From assembly GCA_023419995.1 (NCBI GenBank), contig JAEZXF010000377.1, positions 1-6,171 of the forward strand: 6,171 bases of DNA, given 5' to 3'. The position numbers and the translations under genes are program-made. Positions 1 to 6,171 of this stretch are shown piece after piece. The notes beneath the pieces were generated by a model. It ran no database searches. It was not told the origin of the DNA and saw only the letters and a program-made list of their open reading frames with translations. This stretch comes from Pseudomonadota bacterium (GTDB taxonomy: Bacteria; Pseudomonadota; Alphaproteobacteria; Rhizobiales; Rhizobiaceae). Within the stretch, counting starts at the first letter, position 1. Each line of letters begins with the position of its first letter.

Positions 1-137
1 GCCTTCCACGCCGCCGCCGCGCTCGCGCCGACGACCACGGCGCGCCTGTCCGCAAGGTCGAGGAAGACGGGAAGGACGCTCAGCGCGCCGATCCGCGGCG
101 GGGCGAAGTCACTCTGCTGCCTGGGGACGAGCTTCAT
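1..137 (-). CDS. cysG: Siroheme synthase CysG, N-terminal fragment (cut by window edge)
   Basis: This is the first 45 codons of a gene that runs off the left edge. The visible protein starts MKLVPRQQSDF and continues through LSVLPVFLDLADRRAVVVG to a small-residue stretch ending AAAAWK. The hydrophobic 'LPVFLDL' strand, the short turn, the 'RRAVVVG' strand and the Gly/Ala-rich loop are the start of the NAD-binding Rossmann fold of the precorrin-2 dehydrogenase/sirohydrochlorin ferrochelatase module. In full-length CysG this module precedes a uroporphyrinogen-III methyltransferase domain, which cannot be seen here. The product makes siroheme, the prosthetic group of the NirB nitrite reductase encoded three genes upstream, so the position fits the function. 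The ATG at 137-135 is preceded by a perfect AGGAGG seven bases away. The start overlaps the last 29 bases of nasA in another frame, which suggests translational coupling. The loop reads GAS rather than the more usual GGG/GGS. A stand-alone CysG-N (Met8-like) protein is the main alternative. Confidence 0.85.
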   Translation of the reverse strand, partial: MKLVPRQQSDFAPPRIGALSVLPVFLDLADRRAVVVGASAAAAWK

Positions 138-2784
138 CGATGATCCTCCTGATCTCTGCGCGGCAGGAGCCGCAATTGGTGCCGGCGCGAAGGCTCTCGC
201 CGATCTCCCGGACGCTGCGGCAGCCGCCGGCGACCGAAGCGGCGATCTGGTCGATCCCGACATTGAAGCAGGAGCAGACGATGCGGCCGATCGACGGCAG
301 GGGCACGGGCGAGCGGCCCGACAGCAGCGCCGCCCGGTCCGCCGCGGCGAGCGGCGGGCGGGAGGCGAGCAGCGACAGCAGCCAGTCGCGCGGCGGCAGC
401 TGGCCGGGCGCGGCGACGAGCAGGGCCTCGGCCAGCGCCTCGTTCCCGTCCAGCGCCGCGGCGCGATAGGCGAGGCCGCGCCTGTCGGTGTACTCGACCA
501 GCCGGTCGGGCGCGAAGGCGTCGAGGAAGGGGCGCGACAGCAGGATGCCCTGGTCCGGCGTCTCGGTCCCGCACAGCTCGTAGACCCAGCCGCCCTCGAC
601 GGGGAACCGGTGCCAATGGACGAAGCCGGTGGGGCGCAGGTCGCGCCGGCTCATCAGCACGCCGGCCCAGGCGACGGCCTCGCGCTCGATCCGCACCGGC
701 ACGTTCTTCAGCTCCGGCTGGCCGGAGAACGGATCCGTCAGCGGCGTGGCCAGCGCCCCGGCGCCGGCATTCGCGGCGAACTGGCCGCTCCAGTGCATCG
801 GCAGGAACGCGGTGCCGGCCTTCTGGCCGCCGGAGACGGCGACCCGGGCCCGCGCGAAGCCGTAGGGGCTCGACACGCGCGCGAGGTCGCCGTCGGCCAG
901 CCCGTGGCGCGCTGCGTCCTCCGGCGCGATCTCGAGCACCGGCGCGGGCGCGTTCGCCATCAGCCGCGGCACGCGGCCGGTCCGCGTCATCGTGTGCCAC
1001 TGGTCCCGCAGCCGGCCGGTATTGAGCGCGACGGGGCGCCGGGCATCGGCGGGCAGCGCAACCCCTTCCTGGCGCACGGCGACGAAGCGCGCGCGTCCGT
1101 CCGGCGTCGGGAACCGGCCGTTCGCGAGCAGCCGTTCGGCGGGGGCGCCGTTCCGGGGCTGCGGCCAGTGAACCGGCGCCATGCGCTCGTAGTCCGCGTC
1201 GCCGATGCCCGCGAGCGCGCCGATGTCGAACAGCCGGCCGCCCTCGTTCTCGAAGGCGGAGAGCCGCGCGTGCTCGCGGAAGATCGCCGCCGGTCCGTCG
1301 AACGCGAAGGCTTCGCCGTGGCCCATGCGGCGGGCGACGTCGCAGATGATCCGCCAGTCCGCGCGTGCCGCGCCGGGCACGGGCAGGAACGGGCGCTGGC
1401 GCGACATGCGGCGCTCGGAATTGGTGACGGTGCCGCTCTTCTCGCCCCATGCCGCCGCCGGCAGCAGCACGTCGGCATGGCGCGTGGTGTCGGTGCGGGC
1501 GACGTCGGAGACGACGACGAACTCGCAGGCCTTCAGCGCCTCGCGCACCCGGTTCGCGTCCGGCATGCTGACGGCGGGATTGGTGCCCATGATCCACAGC
1601 GCCCTGACGCGGCCGTCGCCGGCGGCGCGGAACAGGTCGACGGCCTTCAGGCCGGCCTGCCGCGCCGTCGCCGGGGCGTTCCAGAAGCGCGAGACGCGCT
1701 CGACGTCCGCCGGCCGGTCGAAGTCCATGTGCGCGGCGAGCTGGTTGGCGAGCCCGCCCACCTCCCGACCGCCCATGGCGTTGGGCTGCCCGGTGATCGA
1801 GAACGGGCCCGTGCCCGGCCTGCCGATGCGGCCGGTCGCCAGATGGCAGTTGACGATGGCGTTGACCTTGTCGGTGCCGTGCGCCGACTGGTTGACGCCC
1901 TGGCTGTAGACCGTGACGCTGCGCTCAGTCGCGGCGAACAGCTCGTAGAACAGGCGCACGTCGGCCTCCGCGACGCCGCAGCCCGCCGCCACCCGCGCCG
2001 GCGACGACGCCTCGGCACCCGCCACGGCGACGGCTTCGGCGAAGCCGCTGGTGGAGGCGGCGACGAAGTCGCGGTCGACCGCGCCGGTGCGGTCGAGATG
2101 CGCCAGCAGGCCGTTGAACAGGAGCACGTCGGTGCCCGGACCGATCGCCAGATGCAGGTCGCCTTCCTCGGCCGTCGCGGTGCGGCGCGGATCGACGACG
2201 ACGATCTTCGTGCCGCGCTCCCGCCGCGCGGCGAGCAGCCGCTGGTAGAGGATCGGGTGGCACCAGGCCGCGTTCGACCCGGCGAGCACCACGAAGTCGG
2301 CCTCCTCGAGGTCGGCATAGACGCCGGGGACGATGTCCTCGCCGAAGGCGCGCCGGTGGCCGGCGACGGAAGACGCCATGCACAGCCGCGAGTTGGTGTC
2401 GATGTTGGCCGAGCCGATGAAGCCCTTCATCAGCTTGTTGGCGACGTAGTAGTCCTCCGTGAGCAACAGGCCGGAGACGTAGAAGGCGACCGCGTCCGGG
2501 CCGTGCCTCTCCACCGTCTCTGAGAAGCGGCGCGCGACCAGGTCGAGCGCCTCGTCCCACGACGCCGGGCGCCCGCCGATCTCGGGCGCGAGCAGGCGCC
2601 CGTCGAGGCCGGTCGTCTCCGCGAGCGCGGCACCCTTGGAGCACAGCCTGCCGGAATTCGCCGGGTGGTCCGGGTCGCCGCGGACGGAGACTGCCCCGTT
2701 CGCGGCGACGCGCGCCAGCACGCCGCAGCCCACCCCGCAATAGGGGCAGGTGGTCCTCACCTCGGCGGCCGGCTCCTGCGGCAT
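109..2784 (-). CDS. nasA: Assimilatory nitrate reductase, molybdenum catalytic subunit with C-terminal [2Fe-2S] domain
   Basis: This cytoplasmic enzyme reduces nitrate to nitrite, the first reductive step of nitrate assimilation; 891 aa. Domain order: an N-terminal [4Fe-4S] motif with Cys13, Cys16, Cys20 (TCPYCGVGCGV) and Cys48 (GRLCSKG); a molybdopterin oxidoreductase core with the expected Mo-ligand Cys135 (NSRLCMASS) and the GQPNAMGGREVGG cofactor loop near 332-344; a molybdopterin-dinucleotide-binding domain at about 585-700 (RLRDQWHTMTRTGR); and a BFD-like [2Fe-2S] domain with Cys837, Cys839, Cys871 and Cys874 (IVCSCFNVG, GTNCGSC). There is no twin-arginine signal, which argues against periplasmic NapA. 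The C-terminal [2Fe-2S] domain is found in Klebsiella-type NasA and absent from the shorter cyanobacterial NarB. I chose the ATG at 2784-2782 because GGAG lies eight bases upstream. A GTG at 2793-2791, overlapping the nirD stop as GTGA, would add three residues (894 aa). The gene follows nirD closely and its end overlaps cysG by 29 bases. The Paracoccus literature calls this gene nasC. Confidence 0.95.
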   Translation of the reverse strand: MPQEPAAEVRTTCPYCGVGCGVLARVAANGAVSVRGDPDHPANSGRLCSKGAALAETTGLDGRLLAPEIGGRPASWDEALDLVARRFSETVERHGPDAVAFYVSGLLLTEDYYVANKLMKGFIGSANIDTNSRLCMASSVAGHRRAFGEDIVPGVYADLEEADFVVLAGSNAAWCHPILYQRLLAARRERGTKIVVVDPRRTATAEEGDLHLAIGPGTDVLLFNGLLAHLDRTGAVDRDFVAASTSGFAEAVAVAGAEASSPARVAAGCGVAEADVRLFYELFAATERSVTVYSQGVNQSAHGTDKVNAIVNCHLATGRIGRPGTGPFSITGQPNAMGGREVGGLANQLAAHMDFDRPADVERVSRFWNAPATARQAGLKAVDLFRAAGDGRVRALWIMGTNPAVSMPDANRVREALKACEFVVVSDVARTDTTRHADVLLPAAAWGEKSGTVTNSERRMSRQRPFLPVPGAARADWRIICDVARRMGHGEAFAFDGPAAIFREHARLSAFENEGGRLFDIGALAGIGDADYERMAPVHWPQPRNGAPAERLLANGRFPTPDGRARFVAVRQEGVALPADARRPVALNTGRLRDQWHTMTRTGRVPRLMANAPAPVLEIAPEDAARHGLADGDLARVSSPYGFARARVAVSGGQKAGTAFLPMHWSGQFAANAGAGALATPLTDPFSGQPELKNVPVRIEREAVAWAGVLMSRRDLRPTGFVHWHRFPVEGGWVYELCGTETPDQGILLSRPFLDAFAPDRLVEYTDRRGLAYRAAALDGNEALAEALLVAAPGQLPPRDWLLSLLASRPPLAAADRAALLSGRSPVPLPSIGRIVCSCFNVGIDQIAASVAGGCRSVREIGESLRAGTNCGSCRAEIRRIIDEARPQAAE
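145..150 (-). promoter_or_regulatory. Ribosome binding site of cysG inside nasA
   Basis: The minus strand reads AGGAGG here, followed by a seven-base spacer and the cysG ATG. This consensus Shine-Dalgarno lies within the coding sequence of nasA, where it encodes two arginines near the C-terminus (in RRIIDEARPQAAE). It fixes the cysG start at 137 and indicates that cysG is translated from the same transcript. Confidence 0.8.
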
Positions 2785-2789
2785 GGCGC

Positions 2790-3119
2790 TCACTCCGCCG
2801 CCGTCAGCGCGAGGTCGAGGTCGAGCCAGACGCGCCCCGCCTCGACCTTCACCGGGAAGGTGGCGACCGTGCCCCGGTCTGCGCCCTGCGCCTCGCCGGT
2901 CTCGAGCGAGAACACCCAGCCATGCATGGGGCAGGTGACGAACGCGCCGTGGACGATGCCCTCGCTGAGCGGGCCGGCGCGGTGCGGGCAGCGGTCGTCG
3001 ATGGCGTAGACCCTGCCTTCGGCGGTGCGGAACACGCCGATGCGGCCTCGCGGGGTCGCCACGCAGCGCGCGCCGCGCAGCGGGATGTCGTCGATGCCGC
3101 CGATCTCGAACCAGGTCAT
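2790..3119 (-). CDS. nirD: Nitrite reductase [NAD(P)H] small subunit, Rieske-type
   Basis: This is the small partner of NirB in cytoplasmic reduction of nitrite to ammonium; 109 aa, a normal length for NirD. It is essentially one Rieske [2Fe-2S] domain. The two ligand boxes are intact: Cys44-Pro-His46 (DDRCPHRAGP) and Cys63-Pro-Met-His66 (VTCPMHGWVF), spaced as in Rieske ferredoxins. To my knowledge some enterobacterial NirD proteins have the fold without the cluster ligands, so an intact set suggests a redox role. It has no signal peptide or membrane segment. The ATG at 3119-3117 lies four bases after the nirB stop with GGAG seven bases upstream. A longer reading with 51 extra N-terminal residues overlaps nirB and is low-complexity shadow sequence. 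By analogy with Paracoccus NasG, the protein may carry electrons from NirB to NasA as well as to the NirB siroheme; that is inference. Confidence 0.93.
   Translation of the reverse strand: MTWFEIGGIDDIPLRGARCVATPRGRIGVFRTAEGRVYAIDDRCPHRAGPLSEGIVHGAFVTCPMHGWVFSLETGEAQGADRGTVATFPVKVEAGRVWLDLDLALTAAE
2793..2796 (-). promoter_or_regulatory. Ribosome binding site of nasA, overlapping the nirD stop region
   Basis: The minus strand reads GGAGTGAGCGCCATG here. GGAG comes from the last Ala-Glu codons of nirD and sits eight bases before the nasA ATG, with the nirD TGA between them. The alternative GTG start has no well-spaced Shine-Dalgarno, so this site favours the ATG. Ribosomes ending nirD would be placed directly at the nasA start. 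Confidence 0.55.
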
Positions 3120-3123
3120 CGCC

Positions 3124-5574
3124 TCACTCCGCCGCCTGCCGGAAGGACAGGGCCGCCATGGGCTGGAACTCGTGCTTGTCCTTGCCCGACGCGCGTTCCG
3201 ACCACGGGTCCACCTGCGCGAACTTCTGGCTGTGGACGAAGCGGTCGTAATAGGCCTTGCGCCGTTCGGCATCGTCGAGCACCTGCCGCCTGACCTCGTC
3301 GTGGCCGACCCTTTTGGCCCATTTGTAGATGCGCTCGAGATAGCGCGCCTGCTCGCGGTACATCTGCGTCAGCGCGACGATCACCTCCAGCGCCTCGTCC
3401 TCGGTTCTGACGAGGCCGAGCACCTCGGTGCCGCGGATGTCGAGGCCGGCGGCCCCGGCGAAGTGGATCTCGAAGCCGGAATCGACGCAGATGACGCCGA
3501 CGTCCTTGCAGGTTGCCTCGGCGCAGTTGCGCGGGCAGCCCGACACGGCCATCTTGACCTTGGCCGGAGTCCACGAGCCCCACATGAACTTCTCGATGCG
3601 GATGCCGAGCCCGGTGGAATCCTGCGTGCCGAAGCGGCACCAGTCCGATCCGACGCAGGTCTTCACCGTGCGCAGGCCCTTGGCGTAGGCGTGGCCCGAG
3701 ACGAAGCCGGCCGCGCCGAGATCGGCCCAGACCGCCGGCAGGTCCTCCTTGCGCACGCCCAGCATGTCGATGCGCTGGCCGCCGGTCACCTTGACGGCCG
3801 GGATGGCGAACTTGTCGACCACGTCGGCGATGGCGCGCAACTCGGCGGACGAGGTGACGCCGCCCCACATGCGCGGGACGACGGAATAGGTGCCGTCCTT
3901 CTGGATGTTGGCGTGGACGCGCTCGTTGACGAAGCGCGACTGGTAGTCGTCGGCGTACTCGTCCGGCCAGTCGGCGACGAGATAGTAGTTGAGCGCCGGG
4001 CGGCATTTGGCGCAGCCGCAGGAGGTCTTCCACTCCAGTTCCTGCATGACGGCGGCGATGGTCTTGAGGCGCTTCGCCTTGATCAGGCGGCGGACCTCGT
4101 CGTGGCCGAGCGTGGTGCACGCGCACATCGGCTGGACGGCCGCCGGGTTGTAGCCGTCACCGAGCGTCAGCGTCATCAGCTTCTCGACCAGCCCGGTGCA
4201 GTTGCCGCACGAGGCGGACGCCTTGGTGTGGGCGCGGACGTCGTCCAGCGTGGTCAGGCCCTTGCCGACGATGGCGGAGACGATCGTGCCCTTGCAGACG
4301 CCGTTGCAGCCGCAGATCTCCGCATCATCCGCCAGCGCCGCAACGGCCGCCAGAGGGTCCGCCGGGGCACCCCCCTGGAAGGCCTGCCCGAAGATCAGCG
4401 TGTCGCGCATCGCCGACACGTCGGTCTGCTTCTTCTGCAGGTCGGCGAACCAGGCGCCGTCCGCGGTGTCGCCGAACAGCACCGTGCCGATGACGCGGTC
4501 GTCCCGCAGCACCACGCGCTTGTAGATGCCGGCGGAAGCGTCGCGCAGGACGATCTCCTCGCGATCCTCCCCGTCCGCGAAGTCGCCGACCGAGTAGAGG
4601 TCGATGCCGGTGACCTTGAGCTTGGTGGGCGTGTCGACATGGACGAAGCGCTCGTCGGCGCCGTCCGCCAGCGTCGCCGCCGCCACCTTCGCCATGCGGT
4701 AGAGGGGCGCGACGAGGCCGTAGACGTGGCCGCCCACCTCCGCGCACTCGCCGAGGGCGAGGATGTCCGGGTCGAACGTGCGCATCCGGTCGTCGGTGAC
4801 GACGCCCCGGTTCACCATCAGGCCGACCTCCGCCGCCAGCGCGACGTTCGGCCGGATGCCGACCGCCATCACCACCAGCGTGGCCGGGATCACCGTGCCG
4901 TCGTCGAGCTCGACGCCCTCGACCCTGCCTTCTCCCGTGATCCGCCTGGTGTTCGCCCGCGTGACGACCTTGATGCCGCGCGCCTCGACCGCCTTCTGCA
5001 GCAGGTAGCCGGCCGCGGGGTCGAGCTGGCGCTCCATCAGCGTCGGCATGACGTGGCGCACGGTCCCGTCCATGCCGCGCTCCTTCAGGCCGGCCGCGGC
5101 TTCGAGCCCGAGCAGGCCGCCGCCGATCACGACCGCCTTCTGGCGCGACTGCGCGGCAAGCAGCATCGCGTTGACGTCGTCGAGGTCGCGATAGGTCAGC
5201 ACGCCCGGCAGGTCGTTTCCCGGCACGGGAATGATGAAGGGCACGGAGCCGGTGGCGATGACGAGCCTGTCGTAGGGCTCGGTGACGCCGTGGTCGGAGG
5301 TGACGGTCTTCGTCTTGCGGTCGATGGCGACGATCCGGTGGCCCTTGTAGAGGGTGATGCCGTTGGCGACGTACCAGCCGTCGCCGTGGATGACGATCTC
5401 CTCGAACTGCTTCTCGCCCGACAGGACCGGCGACAGCATGATGCGGTCGTAGTTCACGCGCGGCTCGGCGTTGAAGATGGTGATGTCGTAGCGGCCGGGC
5501 GCGGCTTCCAGCAGGTGCTCCAGCATCCTGCCGGGTGCCATGCCGTTGCCGATGATGACGAGCTTGCTGCTCAT
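3124..5574 (-). CDS. nirB: Nitrite reductase [NAD(P)H] large subunit (siroheme, FAD, Fe-S)
   Basis: This cytoplasmic enzyme reduces nitrite to ammonium by six electrons using NAD(P)H; 816 aa, typical for NirB. Domains in order: an FAD-binding Rossmann fold at the N-terminus (GNGMAPGRMLEHLLEA, 9-24); an NAD(P)H-binding fold (VVIGGGLLGLEAAAGL, 148-163); the second FAD motif near 271-292 (ILALGECAEVGGHVYG); a first BFD-like [2Fe-2S] domain with Cys421, Cys423, Cys456 and Cys459; a second with Cys484, Cys486, Cys521 and Cys524 (Cys519 is adjacent); a ferredoxin-like nitrite/sulfite reductase half-domain at about 550-615; and the siroheme/[4Fe-4S] domain with Cys640, Cys646 (TCVGSDWCRFG), Cys680 and Cys684 (SGCPRNCAE). 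All expected cluster ligands are present and the frame is unbroken. The ATG at 5574-5572 has AAGGAG six bases upstream and begins exactly at the FAD fold. A reading 33 residues longer overlaps narK and is rejected. In Paracoccus nomenclature this would be nasB. Confidence 0.97.
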   Translation of the reverse strand: MSSKLVIIGNGMAPGRMLEHLLEAAPGRYDITIFNAEPRVNYDRIMLSPVLSGEKQFEEIVIHGDGWYVANGITLYKGHRIVAIDRKTKTVTSDHGVTEPYDRLVIATGSVPFIIPVPGNDLPGVLTYRDLDDVNAMLLAAQSRQKAVVIGGGLLGLEAAAGLKERGMDGTVRHVMPTLMERQLDPAAGYLLQKAVEARGIKVVTRANTRRITGEGRVEGVELDDGTVIPATLVVMAVGIRPNVALAAEVGLMVNRGVVTDDRMRTFDPDILALGECAEVGGHVYGLVAPLYRMAKVAAATLADGADERFVHVDTPTKLKVTGIDLYSVGDFADGEDREEIVLRDASAGIYKRVVLRDDRVIGTVLFGDTADGAWFADLQKKQTDVSAMRDTLIFGQAFQGGAPADPLAAVAALADDAEICGCNGVCKGTIVSAIVGKGLTTLDDVRAHTKASASCGNCTGLVEKLMTLTLGDGYNPAAVQPMCACTTLGHDEVRRLIKAKRLKTIAAVMQELEWKTSCGCAKCRPALNYYLVADWPDEYADDYQSRFVNERVHANIQKDGTYSVVPRMWGGVTSSAELRAIADVVDKFAIPAVKVTGGQRIDMLGVRKEDLPAVWADLGAAGFVSGHAYAKGLRTVKTCVGSDWCRFGTQDSTGLGIRIEKFMWGSWTPAKVKMAVSGCPRNCAEATCKDVGVICVDSGFEIHFAGAAGLDIRGTEVLGLVRTEDEALEVIVALTQMYREQARYLERIYKWAKRVGHDEVRRQVLDDAERRKAYYDRFVHSQKFAQVDPWSERASGKDKHEFQPMAALSFRQAAE
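3127..3130 (-). promoter_or_regulatory. Ribosome binding site of nirD, at the end of nirB
   Basis: The minus strand reads GGAGTGAGGCGATG here. GGAG is formed by the last Ala-Glu codons of nirB, followed by its TGA stop and the nirD ATG, with a seven-base spacer. It fixes the nirD start and implies coupled translation of the two subunits. Confidence 0.6.
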
Positions 5575-5580
5575 GGCTGT

Positions 5581-5586
5581 CTCCTT
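5581..5586 (-). promoter_or_regulatory. Ribosome binding site of nirB
   Basis: The minus strand reads AAGGAG six bases before the nirB ATG, inside the 20-base gap after the narK stop. It decides between this start and an upstream in-frame ATG lying within narK. Confidence 0.75.
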
Positions 5587-5594
5587 CCCGTCCC

Positions 5595-6171
5595 TCATTC
5601 TGCGGCCTGGGCGAGCGACGCGGCCGGCGGGCCGGGGCGCCGTTCCATGCGCCGCACGGCGAGGTGCATCCATGCGAGGCAGGCGGCGACCAGGACGAAC
5701 AGCAGCAGGAAGCAGCTCGACCAGATGCCGGGGAGGTCGGCGAGCGCGCCTAAGGCGATGGGCAGGACGAAGCCGCCGAGGCCGCCGATCATGCCGACGA
5801 GGCCGCCGACGGCGCCGACATTGTCGGGGTAGTAGACCGGGATGTGCTTGTAGACCGCCGCCTTGCCGAGGCTCATGAAGAAGCCGAGCACGAAGGCGAC
5901 CGCGATGAACGCCGCCGGCCCGACGGCCATGTGGAAGGTGATCGGGCCCTCGATGCCGCGCACCACGTAGTCGGCCGCGGGCAGCGAGAGCACGGCGCAG
6001 CAGACCGCCGACACCGCGAAGGTCCAGTAGAGCACGGCGCGGGCGCCGACCCGGTCGGACAGCACGCCGCCATAGGCGCGGAAGATCGAGGCGGGGATCG
6101 AGTATGCCGCGCCGACCATCCCGGCCGCCGCGATGTCGAAGCCGTAGACGCCGATGAGGTAGCGCGGCAGC
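5595..6171 (-). CDS. narK: NarK-type nitrate/nitrite transporter (MFS), C-terminal part (5' end outside window)
   Basis: This inner-membrane transporter of the major facilitator superfamily moves nitrate and/or nitrite to supply the reductases encoded downstream. Only the last 191 codons are visible; the frame stays open to the right edge, and the ATG at 6119-6117 is an internal methionine rather than the start. Visible residues begin LPRYLIGVYGFDI and run into a conserved MFS loop (GGVLSDRVGAR, visible residues 34-44). They then pass through hydrophobic segments at about 46-64, 84-103, 119-142 and 150-170. The stretch GGLVGMIGGLGGF (122-134), after AVYKHIPVYYPDNVGA, matches the glycine-rich nitrate signature of the NarK/NNP family. 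A short Arg-rich cytoplasmic tail ends in QAAE. Placement upstream of nirB supports an assimilatory role. In Paracoccus-style naming it would be nasA (transporter), so the symbol depends on the scheme. The direction of transport cannot be told from this part. Confidence 0.93.
   Translation of the reverse strand, partial: LPRYLIGVYGFDIAAAGMVGAAYSIPASIFRAYGGVLSDRVGARAVLYWTFAVSAVCCAVLSLPAADYVVRGIEGPITFHMAVGPAAFIAVAFVLGFFMSLGKAAVYKHIPVYYPDNVGAVGGLVGMIGGLGGFVLPIALGALADLPGIWSSCFLLLFVLVAACLAWMHLAVRRMERRPGPPAASLAQAAE

Noticed and set aside
610..2523. A long plus-strand open frame (about 637 codons) antisense to nasA
   Set aside because: It has the same origin: antisense shadow of a GC-rich gene, with biased composition and no family motifs. 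NasA on the minus strand has complete cofactor motifs.
109..2784. Periplasmic NapA or another molybdopterin oxidoreductase such as formate dehydrogenase
   Set aside because: There is no twin-arginine signal. The C-terminal BFD-like [2Fe-2S] domain and the nirBD/cysG context fit the assimilatory NasA family, and the Mo-ligand position is cysteine as expected for nitrate reductase of this type.
3120..3272. Upstream start for nirD adding 51 residues
   Set aside because: The added sequence is an Arg/Ser-rich frame-shifted reading of the end of nirB. The ATG at 3119 gives a normal-length NirD with a suitable ribosome binding site.
5575..5594. A terminator or internal promoter between narK and nirB
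   Set aside because: The gap is only 20 bases and is occupied by the nirB ribosome binding site. No inverted repeat with a T-run is visible there or at the other junctions.
5575..5673. Upstream in-frame start for nirB adding 33 residues
   Set aside because: The extension is Arg/Pro-rich, overlaps the end of narK, and lies before a strong AAGGAG-ATG that begins exactly at the conserved FAD-binding fold.
3025..5832. A very long plus-strand open frame (about 935 codons) antisense to nirB
   Set aside because: It runs almost exactly opposite nirB. In high-GC genes with G/C at the third codon position, stops are rare in the antisense frames. The translation is rich in Arg, Ala, Asp, Val and His with no recognisable domain, while nirB on the other strand is unmistakable.
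1..6171. Mobile elements, CRISPR arrays, RNA genes or a novel system
   Set aside because: The window is filled by five co-directional metabolic genes of uniform composition. No direct repeats, transposase fragments, tRNA-like sequence or unexplained gap was seen by eye.

Overview
This window is the central and 3' part of a nitrate/nitrite assimilation operon from a high-GC bacterium. Everything real is on the minus strand, so transcription runs from right to left. The proteins most resemble those of Alphaproteobacteria, probably Hyphomicrobiales (rhizobia and relatives). That placement is recognition from memory of the protein sequences, the gene order and the codon use; no search was run.

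In transcription order the window holds five genes. (1) The 3' part of a narK-type nitrate/nitrite MFS transporter (6171 to 5595, cut by the window edge). (2) nirB, the large subunit of NAD(P)H-dependent nitrite reductase (5574 to 3124, 816 aa). (3) nirD, the Rieske-type small subunit (3119 to 2790, 109 aa). (4) nasA, the molybdenum assimilatory nitrate reductase with a C-terminal [2Fe-2S] BFD-like domain (2784 to 109, 891 aa). (5) The first 45 codons of cysG, siroheme synthase (137 to 1, cut by the window edge). The cysG start lies inside the end of nasA. The genes are packed with gaps of 20, 4 and 5 bases and one 29-base overlap, so there is no room for internal promoters or terminators. No non-coding stretch exceeds 20 bases. 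The operon promoter and any nitrate-responsive leader must lie upstream, beyond position 6171.

The genes form one pathway. NarK imports nitrate (and/or exports nitrite), NasA reduces nitrate to nitrite, NirBD reduces nitrite to ammonium, and CysG makes the siroheme that NirB needs. No separate NADH:nitrate reductase reductase subunit (the Klebsiella NasC type) is present here. NirD keeps all four Rieske cluster ligands. The gene set resembles the Paracoccus nasABGHC arrangement, where the nitrite reductase flavoprotein and a Rieske ferredoxin feed electrons to both nitrate and nitrite reduction.

I found no previously undescribed system. The points worth a second look are small: a shared Ala-Ala-Glu-stop ending in four consecutive genes, which supplies the Shine-Dalgarno sequence of the next gene at two junctions; the overlapped cysG start; and the electron-donor question for NasA.
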